Positions 36,857 through 46,901 of a stretch of 64,000 bases of DNA are shown here, in pieces; position 1 is the stretch's first letter; each line of letters begins with the position of its first letter. A program made the translations under genes and the position numbers. Source of the stretch: Nitrosococcus wardiae (GTDB lineage Bacteria > Pseudomonadota > Gammaproteobacteria > Nitrosococcales > Nitrosococcaceae); contig NZ_CP038033.1 in assembly GCF_004421105.1 (NCBI RefSeq), forward strand, positions 3,925,659-3,989,658, given 5' to 3'. The notes below the pieces were generated by a model. The model saw nothing but the letters and a program-made list of their open reading frames with translations. It was not told where the DNA came from and did not search any database.

Positions 36857-37010
36857 AATTCTAGTCTATCATGCATAGGGTCCCAACAGCGCTAACCTAA
36901 AGAAAGAACCAGAACACTTCTCAATTTGTTACCCTAATACTTAGGTTAAATTAAACAGAAACTATCTTCTTCCGTCTAGCACAACATGCGGGGTAAAGAC
37001 AAATCACCCT

Positions 37011-38087
37011 ATGAGCAAACAAAAACAGTCTCCTTCTCCCGACTTCTCTTTAAGCTACCGCGCTGCCGGTGTTGATATCGAGGCGGGCAATCGCCTCGTA
37101 CAGCGGATTAAACCTGCTGCAGCTCGGACAGCCCGCCCCGGCGTATTAAGCGGCTTAGGGGGTTTTGGTAGCTTGTTCGAGCTCCCGGTTAACCGCTACC
37201 GACATCCCATATTGGTAGCGGGCACCGATGGTGTAGGCACAAAACTCAAACTGGCCATTCAATTGAATCGTCACCAGAGCATCGGAATTGATCTCGTGGC
37301 TATGTGCGTCAATGATATCGTCGTTCAAGGGGCCGAGCCGCTCTTTTTTCTAGACTACTATGCCACGGGCCAACTAGAGGTTGATGTCGCCGCCGAAATT
37401 ATTGAGGGCATTGCCCATGGCTGTGAATTGGCTGGGGCAGCTTTAGTCGGTGGAGAAACAGCGGAAATGCCGGGGATTTACCAAGCCGGTGACTATGATC
37501 TAGCTGGCTTTGGTGTCGGCGTGGTGGAAAAGGAGCGCCTTATTGATGGGAGTCGGGTACAAGCTGGCGACAGCCTTATCGGAATCGCCTCTTCTGGACC
37601 TCACGCCAACGGCTATTCCTTGATCCGTAAGGTTCTTGAACATAGTTCCTATTCGCTGGACAGCCCCTTCGGGGAGCAGACACTGGGCGACGCCCTGCTA
37701 ACGCCCACCCGCATCTATGTCAAACCGCTATTACAACTGCTGGAAACGATTGAGGTCCATGCTCTCGCCCACATCACCGGAGGGGGGCTGCCAGAGAACT
37801 TGCCGCGGGTGCTACCTCCAGGGCTAAGTGCTGAGATTGAGACTTCCCGCTGGCCACGCCCACCCATTTTTAACTGGCTGCAACAGCAGGGACATCTCCC
37901 TGAGAAAGAACTCTACCTTACTTTTAATTGTGGAATTGGCATGGTGGTCTGTGTAGACCAAACAGATGCCGAACAGACTCTGGAACTTTTAAGCAATCTT
38001 GGCGAGACCGCCTGGCTGATAGGTCAAGTGGTGCCGAAGGGAAACGAAAGACCAGGGGTCATCCTTAACTCAGGAAGCCAATCGTGA
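37011..38087 (+). CDS. purM: phosphoribosylformylglycinamidine cyclo-ligase
   Basis: This 358-residue enzyme makes AIR from FGAM with ATP in purine synthesis. The PurM-superfamily motifs are [37 protein letters not shown] (DD metal/ATP site), [14 protein letters not shown] and [16 protein letters not shown]. Its last four bases overlap the purN start (ATGA-type). Length is normal. No PurR-like operator was recognised upstream. Confidence 0.97.
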   Translation: MSKQKQSPSPDFSLSYRAAGVDIEAGNRLVQRIKPAAARTARPGVLSGLGGFGSLFELPVNRYRHPILVAGTDGVGTKLKLAIQLNRHQSIGIDLVAMCVNDIVVQGAEPLFFLDYYATGQLEVDVAAEIIEGIAHGCELAGAALVGGETAEMPGIYQAGDYDLAGFGVGVVEKERLIDGSRVQAGDSLIGIASSGPHANGYSLIRKVLEHSSYSLDSPFGEQTLGDALLTPTRIYVKPLLQLLETIEVHALAHITGGGLPENLPRVLPPGLSAEIETSRWPRPPIFNWLQQQGHLPEKELYLTFNCGIGMVVCVDQTDAEQTLELLSNLGETAWLIGQVVPKGNERPGVILNSGSQS

Positions 38088-38716
38088 CTAATAGCCAACG
38101 CTTACCCCTGGTTATCCTCATCTCTGGCCGAGGGAGTAATCTTCAAGCCATTCTCGATCAATCTCGCACTGGGCAATTACCGGTGGAGATTCGGGCGGTA
38201 ATCAGTAATCGTCCCCAAGCACAGGGGCTTGAACGGGCCCGCCTCGCGGGGATCGAAACCCGAGTCCTTGACCATCGCCTGTACCCTAACCGAGAAGCTT
38301 TTGACCTGGCTTTGATGGAAGTGATTGACCGTTACGCTCCTGAACTCGTGGTACTTGCGGGTTTTATGCGTATCTTGACCGCTGGATTTGTCCACCATTA
38401 CCAAGGGCGTCTGATGAACATTCACCCTTCCCTGTTGCCACATTTCCCGGGCCTAGATACTCACCGACGAGCACTTCAGGCAGGACTGAGGGAGCACGGC
38501 GCCAGCGTGCACTTTGTCACCAATAAAGTCGATGGGGGACCCATTATCCTGCAAGCCCGGGTGCCGGTCTACCCTGATGATACCCCCGACACTCTAGCGG
38601 CGCGGGTATTACAGGAGGAACACCGTATTTATCCTGAAGCGATCCGGGCCTTCGCCGAGGGCAGAATACGCCTTGAAGGGGAACAGGTTCTCTGGCTTAA
38701 GCCTTTGGAAGCGTAA
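38084..38716 (+). CDS. purN: phosphoribosylglycinamide formyltransferase
   Basis: This 210-residue enzyme transfers a formyl group from 10-formyl-THF to [15 protein letters not shown] binds the phosphate. [20 protein letters not shown] contains the catalytic Asn and His, and [18 protein letters not shown] holds the catalytic Asp. The gene is coupled to purM. Its 3' end overlaps the 3' end of the convergent dcd gene by 20 bases. Confidence 0.97.
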   Translation: MTNSQRLPLVILISGRGSNLQAILDQSRTGQLPVEIRAVISNRPQAQGLERARLAGIETRVLDHRLYPNREAFDLALMEVIDRYAPELVVLAGFMRILTAGFVHHYQGRLMNIHPSLLPHFPGLDTHRRALQAGLREHGASVHFVTNKVDGGPIILQARVPVYPDDTPDTLAARVLQEEHRIYPEAIRAFAEGRIRLEGEQVLWLKPLEA

Positions 38717-39263
38717 CGCCGGTTTGGCCCTGGTATTTGCCACTACGATCCCGGTACGAAGTCTCGCAAGGCTCATCAGATCCCAAAAATATTACCTGAG
38801 CGACGCCTTCGTTGGCATAGATTTTAGCCGGCAGAGGTGTCGTGTTTGAAAACTCCAATGTCACATACCCCTCCCACTCGGGTTCCAAGGGGGTAACATT
38901 GACAATGATCCCACAGCGGGCATAAGTGGATTTTCCCAAACAAATGGTGAGCACGCTACGGGGAATCCGGAAATATTCCACGGTTCGCGCTAAAGCAAAG
39001 GAATTGGGAGGAATGATACAAACATCGGATCGCACATCTACAAAGCTGTTGGCATCAAAATTCTTAGGGTCAACAATGGCGGAATTAATGTTGGTGAAAA
39101 TCTTAAATTCATTAGAACACCGGATATCATAACCATAGCTTGAGGTGCCATAAGAGATAATGCGTACGTTATTGGATTCCCGGATTTGACGTGGCTCGAA
39201 AGGCTCTATCATACCGTGCTCTCGCGCCATGTGACGAATCCATTTATCGGATTTAATGCTCAT
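38697..39263 (-). CDS. dcd: dCTP deaminase
   Basis: This 188-residue homotrimeric enzyme turns dCTP into dUTP for thymidylate synthesis. The start [20 protein letters not shown] at 39263 matches the family. The frame extends 20 codons further upstream without homology. Motifs are [39 protein letters not shown] and [15 protein letters not shown] (catalytic Glu region). Length agrees with the monofunctional gammaproteobacterial type. Confidence 0.95.
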   Translation of the reverse strand: MSIKSDKWIRHMAREHGMIEPFEPRQIRESNNVRIISYGTSSYGYDIRCSNEFKIFTNINSAIVDPKNFDANSFVDVRSDVCIIPPNSFALARTVEYFRIPRSVLTICLGKSTYARCGIIVNVTPLEPEWEGYVTLEFSNTTPLPAKIYANEGVAQVIFLGSDEPCETSYRDRSGKYQGQTGVTLPKA

Positions 39264-39363
39264 TTGACGAATGGAGAATGGATTTGCCAGGGAGGTGAGG
39301 AAGTTCGGGCGACACCAGAGCACAGCTCAAAAAAATTAATAAGAACAAGTTGAGCGGTGAGCG

Positions 39364-39393
39364 GGCCCGCCATTCCCTGACGGGCCTTTTTCT
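39364..39393 (+). terminator. Rho-independent terminator on plus strand
   Basis: GGCCCG (39364-39369) pairs with CGGGCC (39381-39386), followed directly by TTTTTC. It reads as a terminator on the plus strand, but both flanking genes (dcd and yajC) are on the minus strand. It could end a small plus-strand RNA. Confidence 0.65.
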
Positions 39394-39402
39394 TGTCATT
39401 TG

Positions 39403-39738
39403 TTATAAGCTTTTTCCCGTTCCTTTGGGCAATACCCGAGATACCGCGCCCTTTTCAACTTTAACTTCTATTCCTTCCGTCAATTCTAAGAGTAGAAAAT
39501 TATCGCCCACTTGGAGAACTCGTCCCCATAATCCTCCATTGGTTACAATTTCATCACCCTTGCTTACGGAAGCGAGCATACGGAGGCGCTCTTTATGGCG
39601 CTTTAATCGGGGGCGTATCGCAAGTAAATAATAAACGAGAAAAATGGTGCTGAATATGAGCAAAGGTACCCAGAATGATCCAGTGGCCTCTGGCGACGGG
39701 CCATTTTGAGCCCAAGCCTCTGCAATAAAAAAATTCAT
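39403..39738 (-). CDS. yajC: YajC-type translocase accessory protein
   Basis: This 111-residue protein has one transmembrane helix at residues about 22-44 (FWVPLLIFSTIFLVYYLLAI) and a cytoplasmic domain with RPRLKRHKERLRMLASVSKG, DEIVTNGGLWGRVLQVGDNF and EGIEVKVEKGAVSRVLPKGT. This is the YajC pattern. YajC joins SecDF in the holotranslocon. Here it stands alone rather than in the usual tgt-yajC-secD-secF order, so it may be a second copy or a relocated one. Confidence 0.88.
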   Translation of the reverse strand: MNFFIAEAWAQNGPSPEATGSFWVPLLIFSTIFLVYYLLAIRPRLKRHKERLRMLASVSKGDEIVTNGGLWGRVLQVGDNFLLLELTEGIEVKVEKGAVSRVLPKGTGKSL

Positions 39739-39749
39739 TTTTGTTGCCC

Positions 39750-40142
39750 TTATTTCCTCTTGAAGAAATGGTATCCGTAAGGCCCCTTCAGGATCATTCT
39801 ACCATTGCTTTTTTCGACGACTTTATACGTAGTCGTGCCTAAATCATCCTTGACCTTAATCACGGATTCTTCAACAATTTTGTAAGTTTTGTTGAAGGTG
39901 GTCTTTTGCTTAAGAAACTTGTTGTAGCCAGAAATCTCCACTGCCCCATCGGAATGAAAATCCCACATGGCAAATTCTTTATTGCTATTGCTCCCATCTT
40001 GCCTCTGCGCCGTCTTCTCCATTTCCCAGGTCCCTACAATATCTGAGGGCTCTTTAACAACAGCCTGAGCATAAACCGTGGCACCTACGAAAATGTAGCT
40101 AAGAAAAAGAAAAGTAAGACCAAGAATACTTCTGGAACTCAT
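39750..40142 (-). CDS. exported small protein of unknown function
   Basis: I chose the ATG at 40142 because GGGAG lies 6-7 bases before it. The product has 130 residues with a signal peptide (SILGLTFLFLSYIFVGATVY then AQA). The mature part has beta-strand-rich sequence with SDIVGTWEMEK, MWDFHSDGAVEISG and GRMILKGPYGYHFFKRK. This resembles lipocalin-like or META-like small barrels, but I do not assign it. It precedes yajC by 11 bases on the same strand and may be co-transcribed. The longer frame to 40301 has no signal peptide at its start. Confidence 0.55.
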   Translation of the reverse strand: MSSRSILGLTFLFLSYIFVGATVYAQAVVKEPSDIVGTWEMEKTAQRQDGSNSNKEFAMWDFHSDGAVEISGYNKFLKQKTTFNKTYKIVEESVIKVKDDLGTTTYKVVEKSNGRMILKGPYGYHFFKRK

Positions 40143-40506
40143 AACGTTCTCCCTCAAATCACTCGTCATTTTATGTTTAGAGAAACGACATCCTTTCGTC
40201 TCAACGAATAAACCCAATACCATATAATGCCCTACACTAGAATTAGGCAGAGAAAGGATCTCCCCTAGCAAGGGGGAAAAAGCGGCCACATCTATTGCCA
40301 CAACCAGGCCACGATTTTATAAAGAGGCAAAGTAATACCAACTCTTCGTCTTTAAATACTTCGGCAAAAGCTTTGGGGTATGGGATCCCCTCTGCTCTCG
40401 CCCTATCCTGCTAGAGTACTCGACAACTATGCGCCTAGGCATAGGGATGACGGACAAAACTAGACTATCCTAACCTGGGAATAGAAAAAAGGCGAATCAA
40501 TTAGGG

Positions 40507-41145
40507 TCATAGAAATCGGGTCAGGGTGCCCGGATAGTCCTGCTCCATTCTTCTTAGGTCGCAAGGACGGTCCACATCCCATCGGGGGGCTAATTCCTTC
40601 CCTCGCCAATTAAGCATCTGCAAACGGGCTCGGGTCTGTTCCAACACGTGATGGCTGCCCCAGGATATTCCGGAGAACAACCGGCGGCTACAGCGGCGTA
40701 CGCCAATGAGGACATACCCCCCATCCTCAGCAGGGCCTAAAACCACATCCGCACCTGCTGCCAGAGCAGCAAGTGCGCCATACAAATCCTCGGCCGTTAA
40801 TCCAGGACAATCTGTGCCAATAAGCACTGCAAACTTCGCCTGCCGTAAAGCGATCGCCAAAGCTCCCTGCATCCGCCTCCCAAGATCCGCACCCTGCTGA
40901 GCTTGTAAGGGTACCCCAAATTTACGGCGGCAGTGGGCAAAAAAAGGATGGCGGGTATCCGGATTGCACCACAACTCAACAGGGCAAAGCTTAGCTTCAG
41001 TCGCCCGTGTCAGGGTGTATTCACCAAATTGGCGTTGCAACGCCGCCGCATGATAGGCTCCCAGGGCTGGAATCAGGCGTGTCTTAGCCCGGCCTGGAAC
41101 AGGGGCTTTGGCGAAAACCAATAATCGAGCGTCAGGGAATTCCAT
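40507..41145 (-). CDS. GT-A glycosyltransferase, TIGR04282/DUF2064 type
   Basis: This 212-residue protein starts LLVFAKAPVPGRAKTRLIPA, the nucleotide-sugar or nucleotidyltransferase-like P-loop region typical of DUF2064. VLIGTDCPGLTAEDLYGALA and VVLGPAEDGGYVLIGVRR follow, with conserved Asp and GGY residues. The family was named from an association with arsenosugar biosynthesis, but most members are of unknown substrate. It is downstream of a second glycosyltransferase by 50 bases on the same strand, the usual partner. No arsenic genes are seen nearby. Confidence 0.8.
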   Translation of the reverse strand: MEFPDARLLVFAKAPVPGRAKTRLIPALGAYHAAALQRQFGEYTLTRATEAKLCPVELWCNPDTRHPFFAHCRRKFGVPLQAQQGADLGRRMQGALAIALRQAKFAVLIGTDCPGLTAEDLYGALAALAAGADVVLGPAEDGGYVLIGVRRCSRRLFSGISWGSHHVLEQTRARLQMLNWRGKELAPRWDVDRPCDLRRMEQDYPGTLTRFL

Positions 41146-41195
41146 TAACTTAATGAACGCCTAGTTTCAGAAACAACGCCCTAACCTAATACCCG

Positions 41196-41894
41196 CTAGC
41201 CATATTCCTTATATTCACTCCGGTAGTAGATCTGCACTAAACGTTCAGGGCTCACACCCAAAAAATAGGCCAGCCGTAAAGACCACATCAACAATATCGT
41301 GCGGAGAACGCCTCGCGCTTCCCAATAACGGCTAGAAGCCATCACAGTAGAACTCAAACACAAGGGCCAACTCAAACGCTTTAAGCGCCGGCTCAACACA
41401 ACATCTTCCATCAATGGTATCTCAGGAAATCCTTCAACCGCCTCAAAAGCTTCCCTCTCAACAAACAGGGCCTGATCCCCGGTGGCAATTCCAGTTAATC
41501 GAGAACGCCAATTCATGCTCCATTCAATGACCCGGAACCAAGTTGATCGACCTGAGAGACGCACATTAAAACGCCCCCACTTATAGTGACTCCTTGAAAG
41601 TCCAGCTATGATTGCGTTCTCAGCATCTCCCGGCAAGCGAGTATCGGCGTGGAGAAAAAGCAATATCTCACCTCCGGCTACCCTAGCTCCAACATTCATT
41701 TGTATACCACGGCCCCGTTGGGCGACTAAGAAACAATCGGCTAGAGGTTGGGCTAGAAAGGCAGTCTGATCGGAGCTCCCACCATCAACGACAATAATCT
41801 CATGTCCCTTTACCCGCAGTGGCTGTAATCGTTGGAGGGCCTCACAAATCCCAACCGCTTCGTTGAGGGTAGGAATAATAATGGATATTCGCAT
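41196..41894 (-). CDS. family 2 glycosyltransferase, TIGR04283 type
   Basis: This 232-residue GT2 enzyme starts ISIIIPTLNEAVGICEALQR, with HEIIVVDGGSSDQTAFLAQP then EILLFLHADTRLPGDAENAI (the HAD in place of DxD). LTGIATGDQALFVEREAFEA and EIPLMEDVVLSRRLKRL are typical acceptor-side motifs of this family. It is soluble, with no strong membrane helix. The partner TIGR04282-type gene lies directly downstream. The pair probably acts on a common glycosylation step, whose substrate is unknown. Confidence 0.85.
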   Translation of the reverse strand: MRISIIIPTLNEAVGICEALQRLQPLRVKGHEIIVVDGGSSDQTAFLAQPLADCFLVAQRGRGIQMNVGARVAGGEILLFLHADTRLPGDAENAIIAGLSRSHYKWGRFNVRLSGRSTWFRVIEWSMNWRSRLTGIATGDQALFVEREAFEAVEGFPEIPLMEDVVLSRRLKRLSWPLCLSSTVMASSRYWEARGVLRTILLMWSLRLAYFLGVSPERLVQIYYRSEYKEYG

Positions 41895-42027
41895 TGTTTA
41901 GCCACTATATTAAAAATACTGTGCAAAATGAGAGTTTATTAACAAGCTTCTCTATAGACGCACCAAATCGTCATTTATTTCGAATCCTGAGCTTTTTCTT
42001 TAATCAGATAGAGACACCCACATCCCT

Positions 42028-42216
42028 ATGACCGAGCTGGTAACCGTCATTTGTCCTTACTGTGGAACACAGTTTGAAACCCTGGCAGACTGCTCAGCCG
42101 GGAACCAAACTTACTATGAGGATTGTACACTGTGCTGCCACCCCATTCTCTTCCATCTTCGAGTTGACGAGAATGGGAGATTATTGCGCCTAGAAGCCCT
42201 ACGGGAAGATGAATAA
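42028..42216 (+). CDS. CPXCG-motif cysteine-rich protein
   Basis: This 62-residue zinc-ribbon-like protein has CPYCGTQFETLADCSAGNQT followed by YYEDCTLCCHPILF. The CPxCG, YEDCxxCC and HPI pattern defines a widespread small proteobacterial family of unknown function. It probably binds one zinc. It stands alone, 133 bases after the divergent glycosyltransferase start. Confidence 0.85.
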   Translation: MTELVTVICPYCGTQFETLADCSAGNQTYYEDCTLCCHPILFHLRVDENGRLLRLEALREDE

Positions 42217-42413
42217 AGCATAGAAAATGCCTATCTGGCATGATCCTCTTGCAAAAAGAGCCTACCACAAACCATTATTCCTCAGGACACTGTTATCTTT
42301 ATAATATAATTGAATAATAAATTAATTTTTTTGTTTTTTGGACTATAAGAAAGTTTAGGGACAATGGGCCGGCAAACGACCAAAATAATTCCTTCTATCA
42401 GGCAGCAAAAATA

Positions 42414-44183
42414 ATGAGCTTTGAGGCATGGCTGACCCTAGGTGTTATCGTCCTCATCCTGGGATTATTAATGTTCACCCGCAAACCCCCCGATGTTATC
42501 GTGGTCGGCGGAGTAACCTTATTGCTACTTGCTGACGTACTCACCCCTACAGAGGCCTTAGCGGGTTTATCTAACCCGGCAATGGCGACAGTCGGCGTGC
42601 TATTTATCGTCGCTGCAGGCCTGCGCGAAACCGGCGGCATTGACTGGCTGGCCCATCATCTGCTGGGCAATGACCGCTCGCTAGTCTGGCTCCAAGCCCG
42701 GATTATGGTCCCCACTGTCACCGTGAGCGCTTTTATGAATAACACCCCCGTGGTGGCCATGCTTATCCCTGTAATCACTGATTTTGCTCGCCGGCACAGT
42801 CTGTCCACCTCAAAGCTCATGATTCCCCTAAGCTACGCGGCCATTTTAGGAGGAACTTGCACCCTCATCGGCACCAGTACCAATCTTGTCGTTAATGGTC
42901 TGCTAATCACGCAAGCTAAATATACCGACCTAGGCTTGTTTGAAATCGCCTGGGTGGGAGTGCCTATCGCAGTATTGGGGATTATTTATATACTCCTATT
43001 CGGACGTTGGTTACTTCCGGATCGGAAACCCGTTTTCAGCAGCTGGGACGATCCTCGGGAATATACGATGGAGATGCTGGTTCAATCCAGTAGCCCCCTG
43101 CTAGGGCGCACCATTGAAGATGCAGGCTTACGCAATCTGCCAGGCATGTATCTGGTTGAAATCAACCGCCAGGATCAAGTTATCCCCGCAGTGCGGCCCA
43201 ATGAGAGGCTCCAGGCCAACGATCGGCTGATCTTTGTGGGGGTAATCGATACTGTCAAGGACCTGCAGAAGATTCGCGGGCTAATGCCTGCCACTAACCA
43301 GGTGTTTAAGCTCGATTCACCCCGCTCCGAGCGCTGCCTGATTGAAGCAGTCGTCTCTAATACCTGCCCGCTGGTGGGGACCACAATCCGCGGAGGCCAA
43401 TTCCGCAGTGTCTATAATGCAGTCGTCATTGCAGTGGCACGTAATGGGGAAAGAGTCGGCGGGAAGATTGGCGATATTATCCTCCAGCCTGGAGATACCC
43501 TTCTTTTAGAAACTCGTCCTTCCTTTTTAGAACAACAGCGCAACTCACGGGATTTTTTTCTGGTCAGCGAAGTGGCCGACTCCAATCCTCCTCGCCATGA
43601 CCGGGCTTGGATAGCCCTTACCATCTTAGTGGCCATGGTGAGTACTGTGACTTTACAATGGCTCAGCTTGTTAGAAGCCGCCCTCGTTGCTGCCGGGCTC
43701 ATGATTATGACTCGATGCATTCACACCGCAGCTGCACGCCGCAGCGTGGACTGGCAGATACTTATCGTCATCGCGGCCTCTTTGGCTCTTGGCCAGGCGC
43801 TGCAACATACCGGTGCTGCTATAAATATCGCCCACATGGTACTGAGCTTCGTAGGCGATGACCCCTGGATAGCCCTGGCTGTCGTGCACTTGCTCACTGT
43901 ACTGATGACCGAAGTCATCACCAATAATGCCGCCGCCGTCCTCATGTTCCCTATCGCCTTGGCGACCGCCGATAACCTTGGGGTTAACTTCATACCCTTT
44001 GCCATTTCCATCATGGTCGCCGCATCGGCCAGCTTCGCCACTCCAATAGGCTACCAAACGAACTTAATGGTGTATGGTCCTGGCGGCTATCATTTTATGG
44101 ACTATCTCCGAATCGGACTTCCACTTAACCTCTTGGTATGGGGAATGACTGTTTTTATTGCCCCCAGAATATGGCCATTTTAA
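42414..44183 (+). CDS. SLC13/DASS-type permease with RCK-C domains
   Basis: This 589-residue membrane protein has an N-terminal half with FMNNTPVVAMLIPVITDFAR and AAILGGTCTLIGTSTNLVVN, and a C-terminal half with TEVITNNAAAVLMFPIALA and ASFATPIGYQTNLMVYGPGG. These SNT- and NNT-like repeats are the Na+/carboxylate or sulfate binding motifs of DASS proteins. Between residues about 210 and 370 lie two TrkA-C/RCK-C domains (LLGRTIEDAGLRNLPGMYLV and LVGTTIRGGQFRSVYNAVVI). This arrangement is typical of putative sulfate or anion transporters such as SdcS/Slt types. The substrate is not determined. Confidence 0.88.
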   Translation: MSFEAWLTLGVIVLILGLLMFTRKPPDVIVVGGVTLLLLADVLTPTEALAGLSNPAMATVGVLFIVAAGLRETGGIDWLAHHLLGNDRSLVWLQARIMVPTVTVSAFMNNTPVVAMLIPVITDFARRHSLSTSKLMIPLSYAAILGGTCTLIGTSTNLVVNGLLITQAKYTDLGLFEIAWVGVPIAVLGIIYILLFGRWLLPDRKPVFSSWDDPREYTMEMLVQSSSPLLGRTIEDAGLRNLPGMYLVEINRQDQVIPAVRPNERLQANDRLIFVGVIDTVKDLQKIRGLMPATNQVFKLDSPRSERCLIEAVVSNTCPLVGTTIRGGQFRSVYNAVVIAVARNGERVGGKIGDIILQPGDTLLLETRPSFLEQQRNSRDFFLVSEVADSNPPRHDRAWIALTILVAMVSTVTLQWLSLLEAALVAAGLMIMTRCIHTAAARRSVDWQILIVIAASLALGQALQHTGAAINIAHMVLSFVGDDPWIALAVVHLLTVLMTEVITNNAAAVLMFPIALATADNLGVNFIPFAISIMVAASASFATPIGYQTNLMVYGPGGYHFMDYLRIGLPLNLLVWGMTVFIAPRIWPF

Positions 44184-44240
44184 ATATCTATTGAAGATAC
44201 TGGGTATTAATTTCTTGGAAAATCCGGTAATATATTTGGA

Positions 44241-44921
44241 CTAGCGAGTACCATAGACCACAATAGTCTTGCCTTTAACCCAAATCAAGCCCTGTTGCTG
44301 TAGCTCTTTAAGCACCCTTCCTGCCATCTCCCGAGAACAACCCACAATCCGACTTATCTCCTGCCGGGTAATACGGATTTGCATACCATCGGGGTGAGTC
44401 ATGGCATCAGGCTGCTGGCACAGATCGAGCAATGTCCGCGCAATCCTGCCGGCGACATCCATAAAGGCGAGATGGCCCACTTTGCGGTTAGTCTCTAGTA
44501 GGCGTCGAGTGAGCTGACGCCCAAGAGCGAGGAGGATCCGATGATAATGCTCAGCAAGCGGACCTTGAACTAAAAGCCGCAATCGTTCATAGGTGATTTC
44601 CGCTAATTGGCAGGGGGTTCGAGCCCGTACTAACACGCTCCGATTTTGGAGTTCGGTAAATACCCCCATCTCACCGATGAAATCCCCCTTGTTAAGGTAC
44701 GCTAAGATGAGTTGATTCCCCTCCTCATCTTCCATATAGACGGTTGCTGAACCTTTGCGGATGTAATAAAGGGTATCTGCCGGGTCTCCAGGATGCACAA
44801 TAGGTGCCTTGGCAGGAAAATTCTTAATATGGCAGTACTCAAGAAAATGCTCAATGGAAGGTTCCCCCTCTGAGCGCAAATTCCGTAGCATTGTCGTCCT
44901 TCCTAACAGAGGTTCAGTCAT
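44241..44921 (-). CDS. crp: cAMP receptor protein (Crp/Vfr)
   Basis: This 226-residue regulator has a cyclic-nucleotide-binding domain ([51 protein letters not shown]; the GE and RS residues contact cAMP) and a winged helix-turn-helix ([20 protein letters not shown]). It is close to E. coli CRP and Pseudomonas Vfr. A variant N-terminus of about 15 residues precedes the core. The gene is divergent from an OsmC family gene, the same arrangement as crp-yhfA in E. coli, and speD is nearby as in Pseudomonas. Confidence 0.93.
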   Translation of the reverse strand: MTEPLLGRTTMLRNLRSEGEPSIEHFLEYCHIKNFPAKAPIVHPGDPADTLYYIRKGSATVYMEDEEGNQLILAYLNKGDFIGEMGVFTELQNRSVLVRARTPCQLAEITYERLRLLVQGPLAEHYHRILLALGRQLTRRLLETNRKVGHLAFMDVAGRIARTLLDLCQQPDAMTHPDGMQIRITRQEISRIVGCSREMAGRVLKELQQQGLIWVKGKTIVVYGTR

Positions 44922-45006
44922 AGTGTGGAGCCCTCATCCTAAGTCAATTCATATAGTAATATTGGCAGCGATAAGAGCATCTTTAATGACACGGGAGTTA
45001 TCGCCG

Positions 45007-45426
45007 ATGAAGGCACGTATTAAATGGATTGAGGGAAGCAGTTTCGCCGGCCAATCAGGAAGCGGCCACACCGTAGTGATGGAGGGTCCTCCAGAGAGTG
45101 GCGGGCGCAATTTGGGCATTCGTCCTATGGAAATGCTCCTGTTGGGAATGGGCGGCTGCACTGCCTTCGATGTCGTCCAAATCCTACAGAAAAGCCGACA
45201 ACCGATTACCGATTGCGAAGTAGAGATTTCGGCCGAGCGAGCAGAAACCATACCTAAAATATTTACCCATATTCATGTCCACTTTAAAGTCTCCGGCCAC
45301 GGACTTAAAGCGCACCATGTTAAACGAGCTATTGAGCTTTCTAGCGAAAAGTACTGCTCGGCCTCTATCATGTTAGGACAAACTGCTGCTATTAGTCACA
45401 GCTATGAGATCATTGACCTCGGCTAA
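45007..45426 (+). CDS. OsmC-family protein, YhfA-like
   Basis: This 139-residue protein uses the ATG at 45007 (MKARIKWIEGSSFAGQSGSG). MEMLLLGMGGCTAFDVVQIL holds the first conserved Cys, and the second Cys is in LSSEKYCSASIMLGQTA. These are the peroxidatic and resolving cysteines of OsmC/Ohr proteins. The gene neighbours crp, as yhfA does in E. coli. Its role in peroxide defence is not proved for this subfamily. Confidence 0.88.
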   Translation: MKARIKWIEGSSFAGQSGSGHTVVMEGPPESGGRNLGIRPMEMLLLGMGGCTAFDVVQILQKSRQPITDCEVEISAERAETIPKIFTHIHVHFKVSGHGLKAHHVKRAIELSSEKYCSASIMLGQTAAISHSYEIIDLG

Positions 45427-45541
45427 TTTAGGAGAGGAAGCCTAGTCCGCGCCCAATTAGAGACAACGGACTTGTATTAGAACTTATGGTAATGGTAGAA
45501 CTAAAATTTAGATTTGGGATCAATTGAGAGGGCAGTAATCA

Positions 45542-45940
45542 TTGGATAAGCCTCCAGCAACGGCCGGCCTGCGCCATGTCGCCTTATTCGTGAGTGATCT
45601 TGAGGCCTGTGAGAATTTCTATGTAGCCCTTCTGGGGATGCGAGTCGAATGGCGTCCAGATGCAGATAATGTGTATCTTACCTCAGGTCATGACAACCTG
45701 GCACTCCATCGAACGCCTCCGGATCAATCCCCGATAGGGCCACAGAGATTGGATCATATTGGCTTTATCATTCCTACCCCTGAGGCAGTAGATACCTGGT
45801 ATGAGTATCTCAAGGCTCACCATGTGCCTATAAAGGCAACGCCACGCACCCACCGTGATGGCACCCGTAGCTTCTACTGCACTGATCCTGCAGGCACAAC
45901 GCTACAACTCATTTACCACTCTTCTCTTGCCGAAAAATAG
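45542..45940 (+). CDS. VOC superfamily (glyoxalase/dioxygenase-like) protein
   Basis: This 132-residue protein has one VOC module. GLRHVALFVSDLEACENFYV carries the first metal His, and LDHIGFIIPTPEAVDTWYEY a second. YCTDPAGTTLQLIYHS ends with a Gln at the usual Glu position, which may change or weaken metal binding. The start is a TTG at 45542. The reaction is unknown. It lies between the OsmC gene and speD on the same strand, with a 115-base gap before it. Confidence 0.8.
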   Translation: MDKPPATAGLRHVALFVSDLEACENFYVALLGMRVEWRPDADNVYLTSGHDNLALHRTPPDQSPIGPQRLDHIGFIIPTPEAVDTWYEYLKAHHVPIKATPRTHRDGTRSFYCTDPAGTTLQLIYHSSLAEK

Positions 45941-46021
45941 TGAGATAATGCGCCGCCCATGAGGGCGGGCAATATCTCCTAGGGTTGTCATTAGTCAGCG
46001 AGGAGGAAAGAGACACAAACA

Positions 46022-46834
46022 ATGACACCTCTCTTTAATAAGATCAAGCTACATGGCTTCAATAATTTAACCAAAACGTTGAGCTTTAACATCTATGACA
46101 TTTGCTATGCGCAAACACCTCAGCAGCGTCGGGAATATATTGAGTATATCGACGAAGAGTACAACGCTGAACGATTGACCCATATCCTGACCGAGGTGGC
46201 TGAAATTATCGGTGCCAATATCCTCAACGTTGCCCGGCAAGATTATGAGCCCCAGGGGGCCAGCGTCACCATGTTGATTGCTGAGGATGATACTAAGGAG
46301 AGGGAACAATTCACCAGCACAGAAGAGCCAGGTCCTCTGCCAGAAAGCCTTGTCTGCCACTTAGACAAGAGTCATCTTACCGTCCACACTTATCCGGAAA
46401 GCCACCCGGAAAATGGGATTAGTACATTTCGTGCTGATATTGATGTTTCTACCTGTGGTCGGGTCTCACCCTTGCGAGCACTCAACTATCTCATCCATAG
46501 CTTAGAATCAGATATCGTGACGATGGATTATCGAGTCCGGGGTTTTACCCGCAGTGTAGATGGAGGTAAGCATTTTATTGATCATGCTATAAACTCCATT
46601 CAAAACTTCATCGCTGAAGATACCAAGGAACGGTACCACATGATCGATGTCAATATCTATCAGGAAAACATCTTTCACACCAAGATGATGCTTAAGAATT
46701 TTGATCTTGATGATTACCTATTTGGAGGAAATGCCTCTGATCTCGCACCTAGGGAGCAGCAAAAAATTGCCAACCGAGTTAAAACCGAGATGCTAGAGAT
46801 TTTCTATGGCAAGAATATGCCTCATATTGAATAA
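46022..46834 (+). CDS. speD: S-adenosylmethionine decarboxylase, E. coli type
   Basis: This 270-residue proenzyme splits itself to form a pyruvoyl cofactor and supplies aminopropyl groups for spermidine. The cleavage site is in [20 protein letters not shown], where the Ser after Lys becomes pyruvate. [18 protein letters not shown] and [20 protein letters not shown] match the class 1b enzymes. GGAGG precedes the ATG by 10 bases. No speE is seen in the window. Genes crp, speD and coq7 also cluster in Pseudomonas. Confidence 0.95.
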   Translation: MTPLFNKIKLHGFNNLTKTLSFNIYDICYAQTPQQRREYIEYIDEEYNAERLTHILTEVAEIIGANILNVARQDYEPQGASVTMLIAEDDTKEREQFTSTEEPGPLPESLVCHLDKSHLTVHTYPESHPENGISTFRADIDVSTCGRVSPLRALNYLIHSLESDIVTMDYRVRGFTRSVDGGKHFIDHAINSIQNFIAEDTKERYHMIDVNIYQENIFHTKMMLKNFDLDDYLFGGNASDLAPREQQKIANRVKTEMLEIFYGKNMPHIE

Positions 46835-46901
46835 CTTTGGAAATGATTTTAAAAGTTAAAGTGAAAAAAAACAGGAAATTACTGTCCCTTAACACAAGGG
46901 C

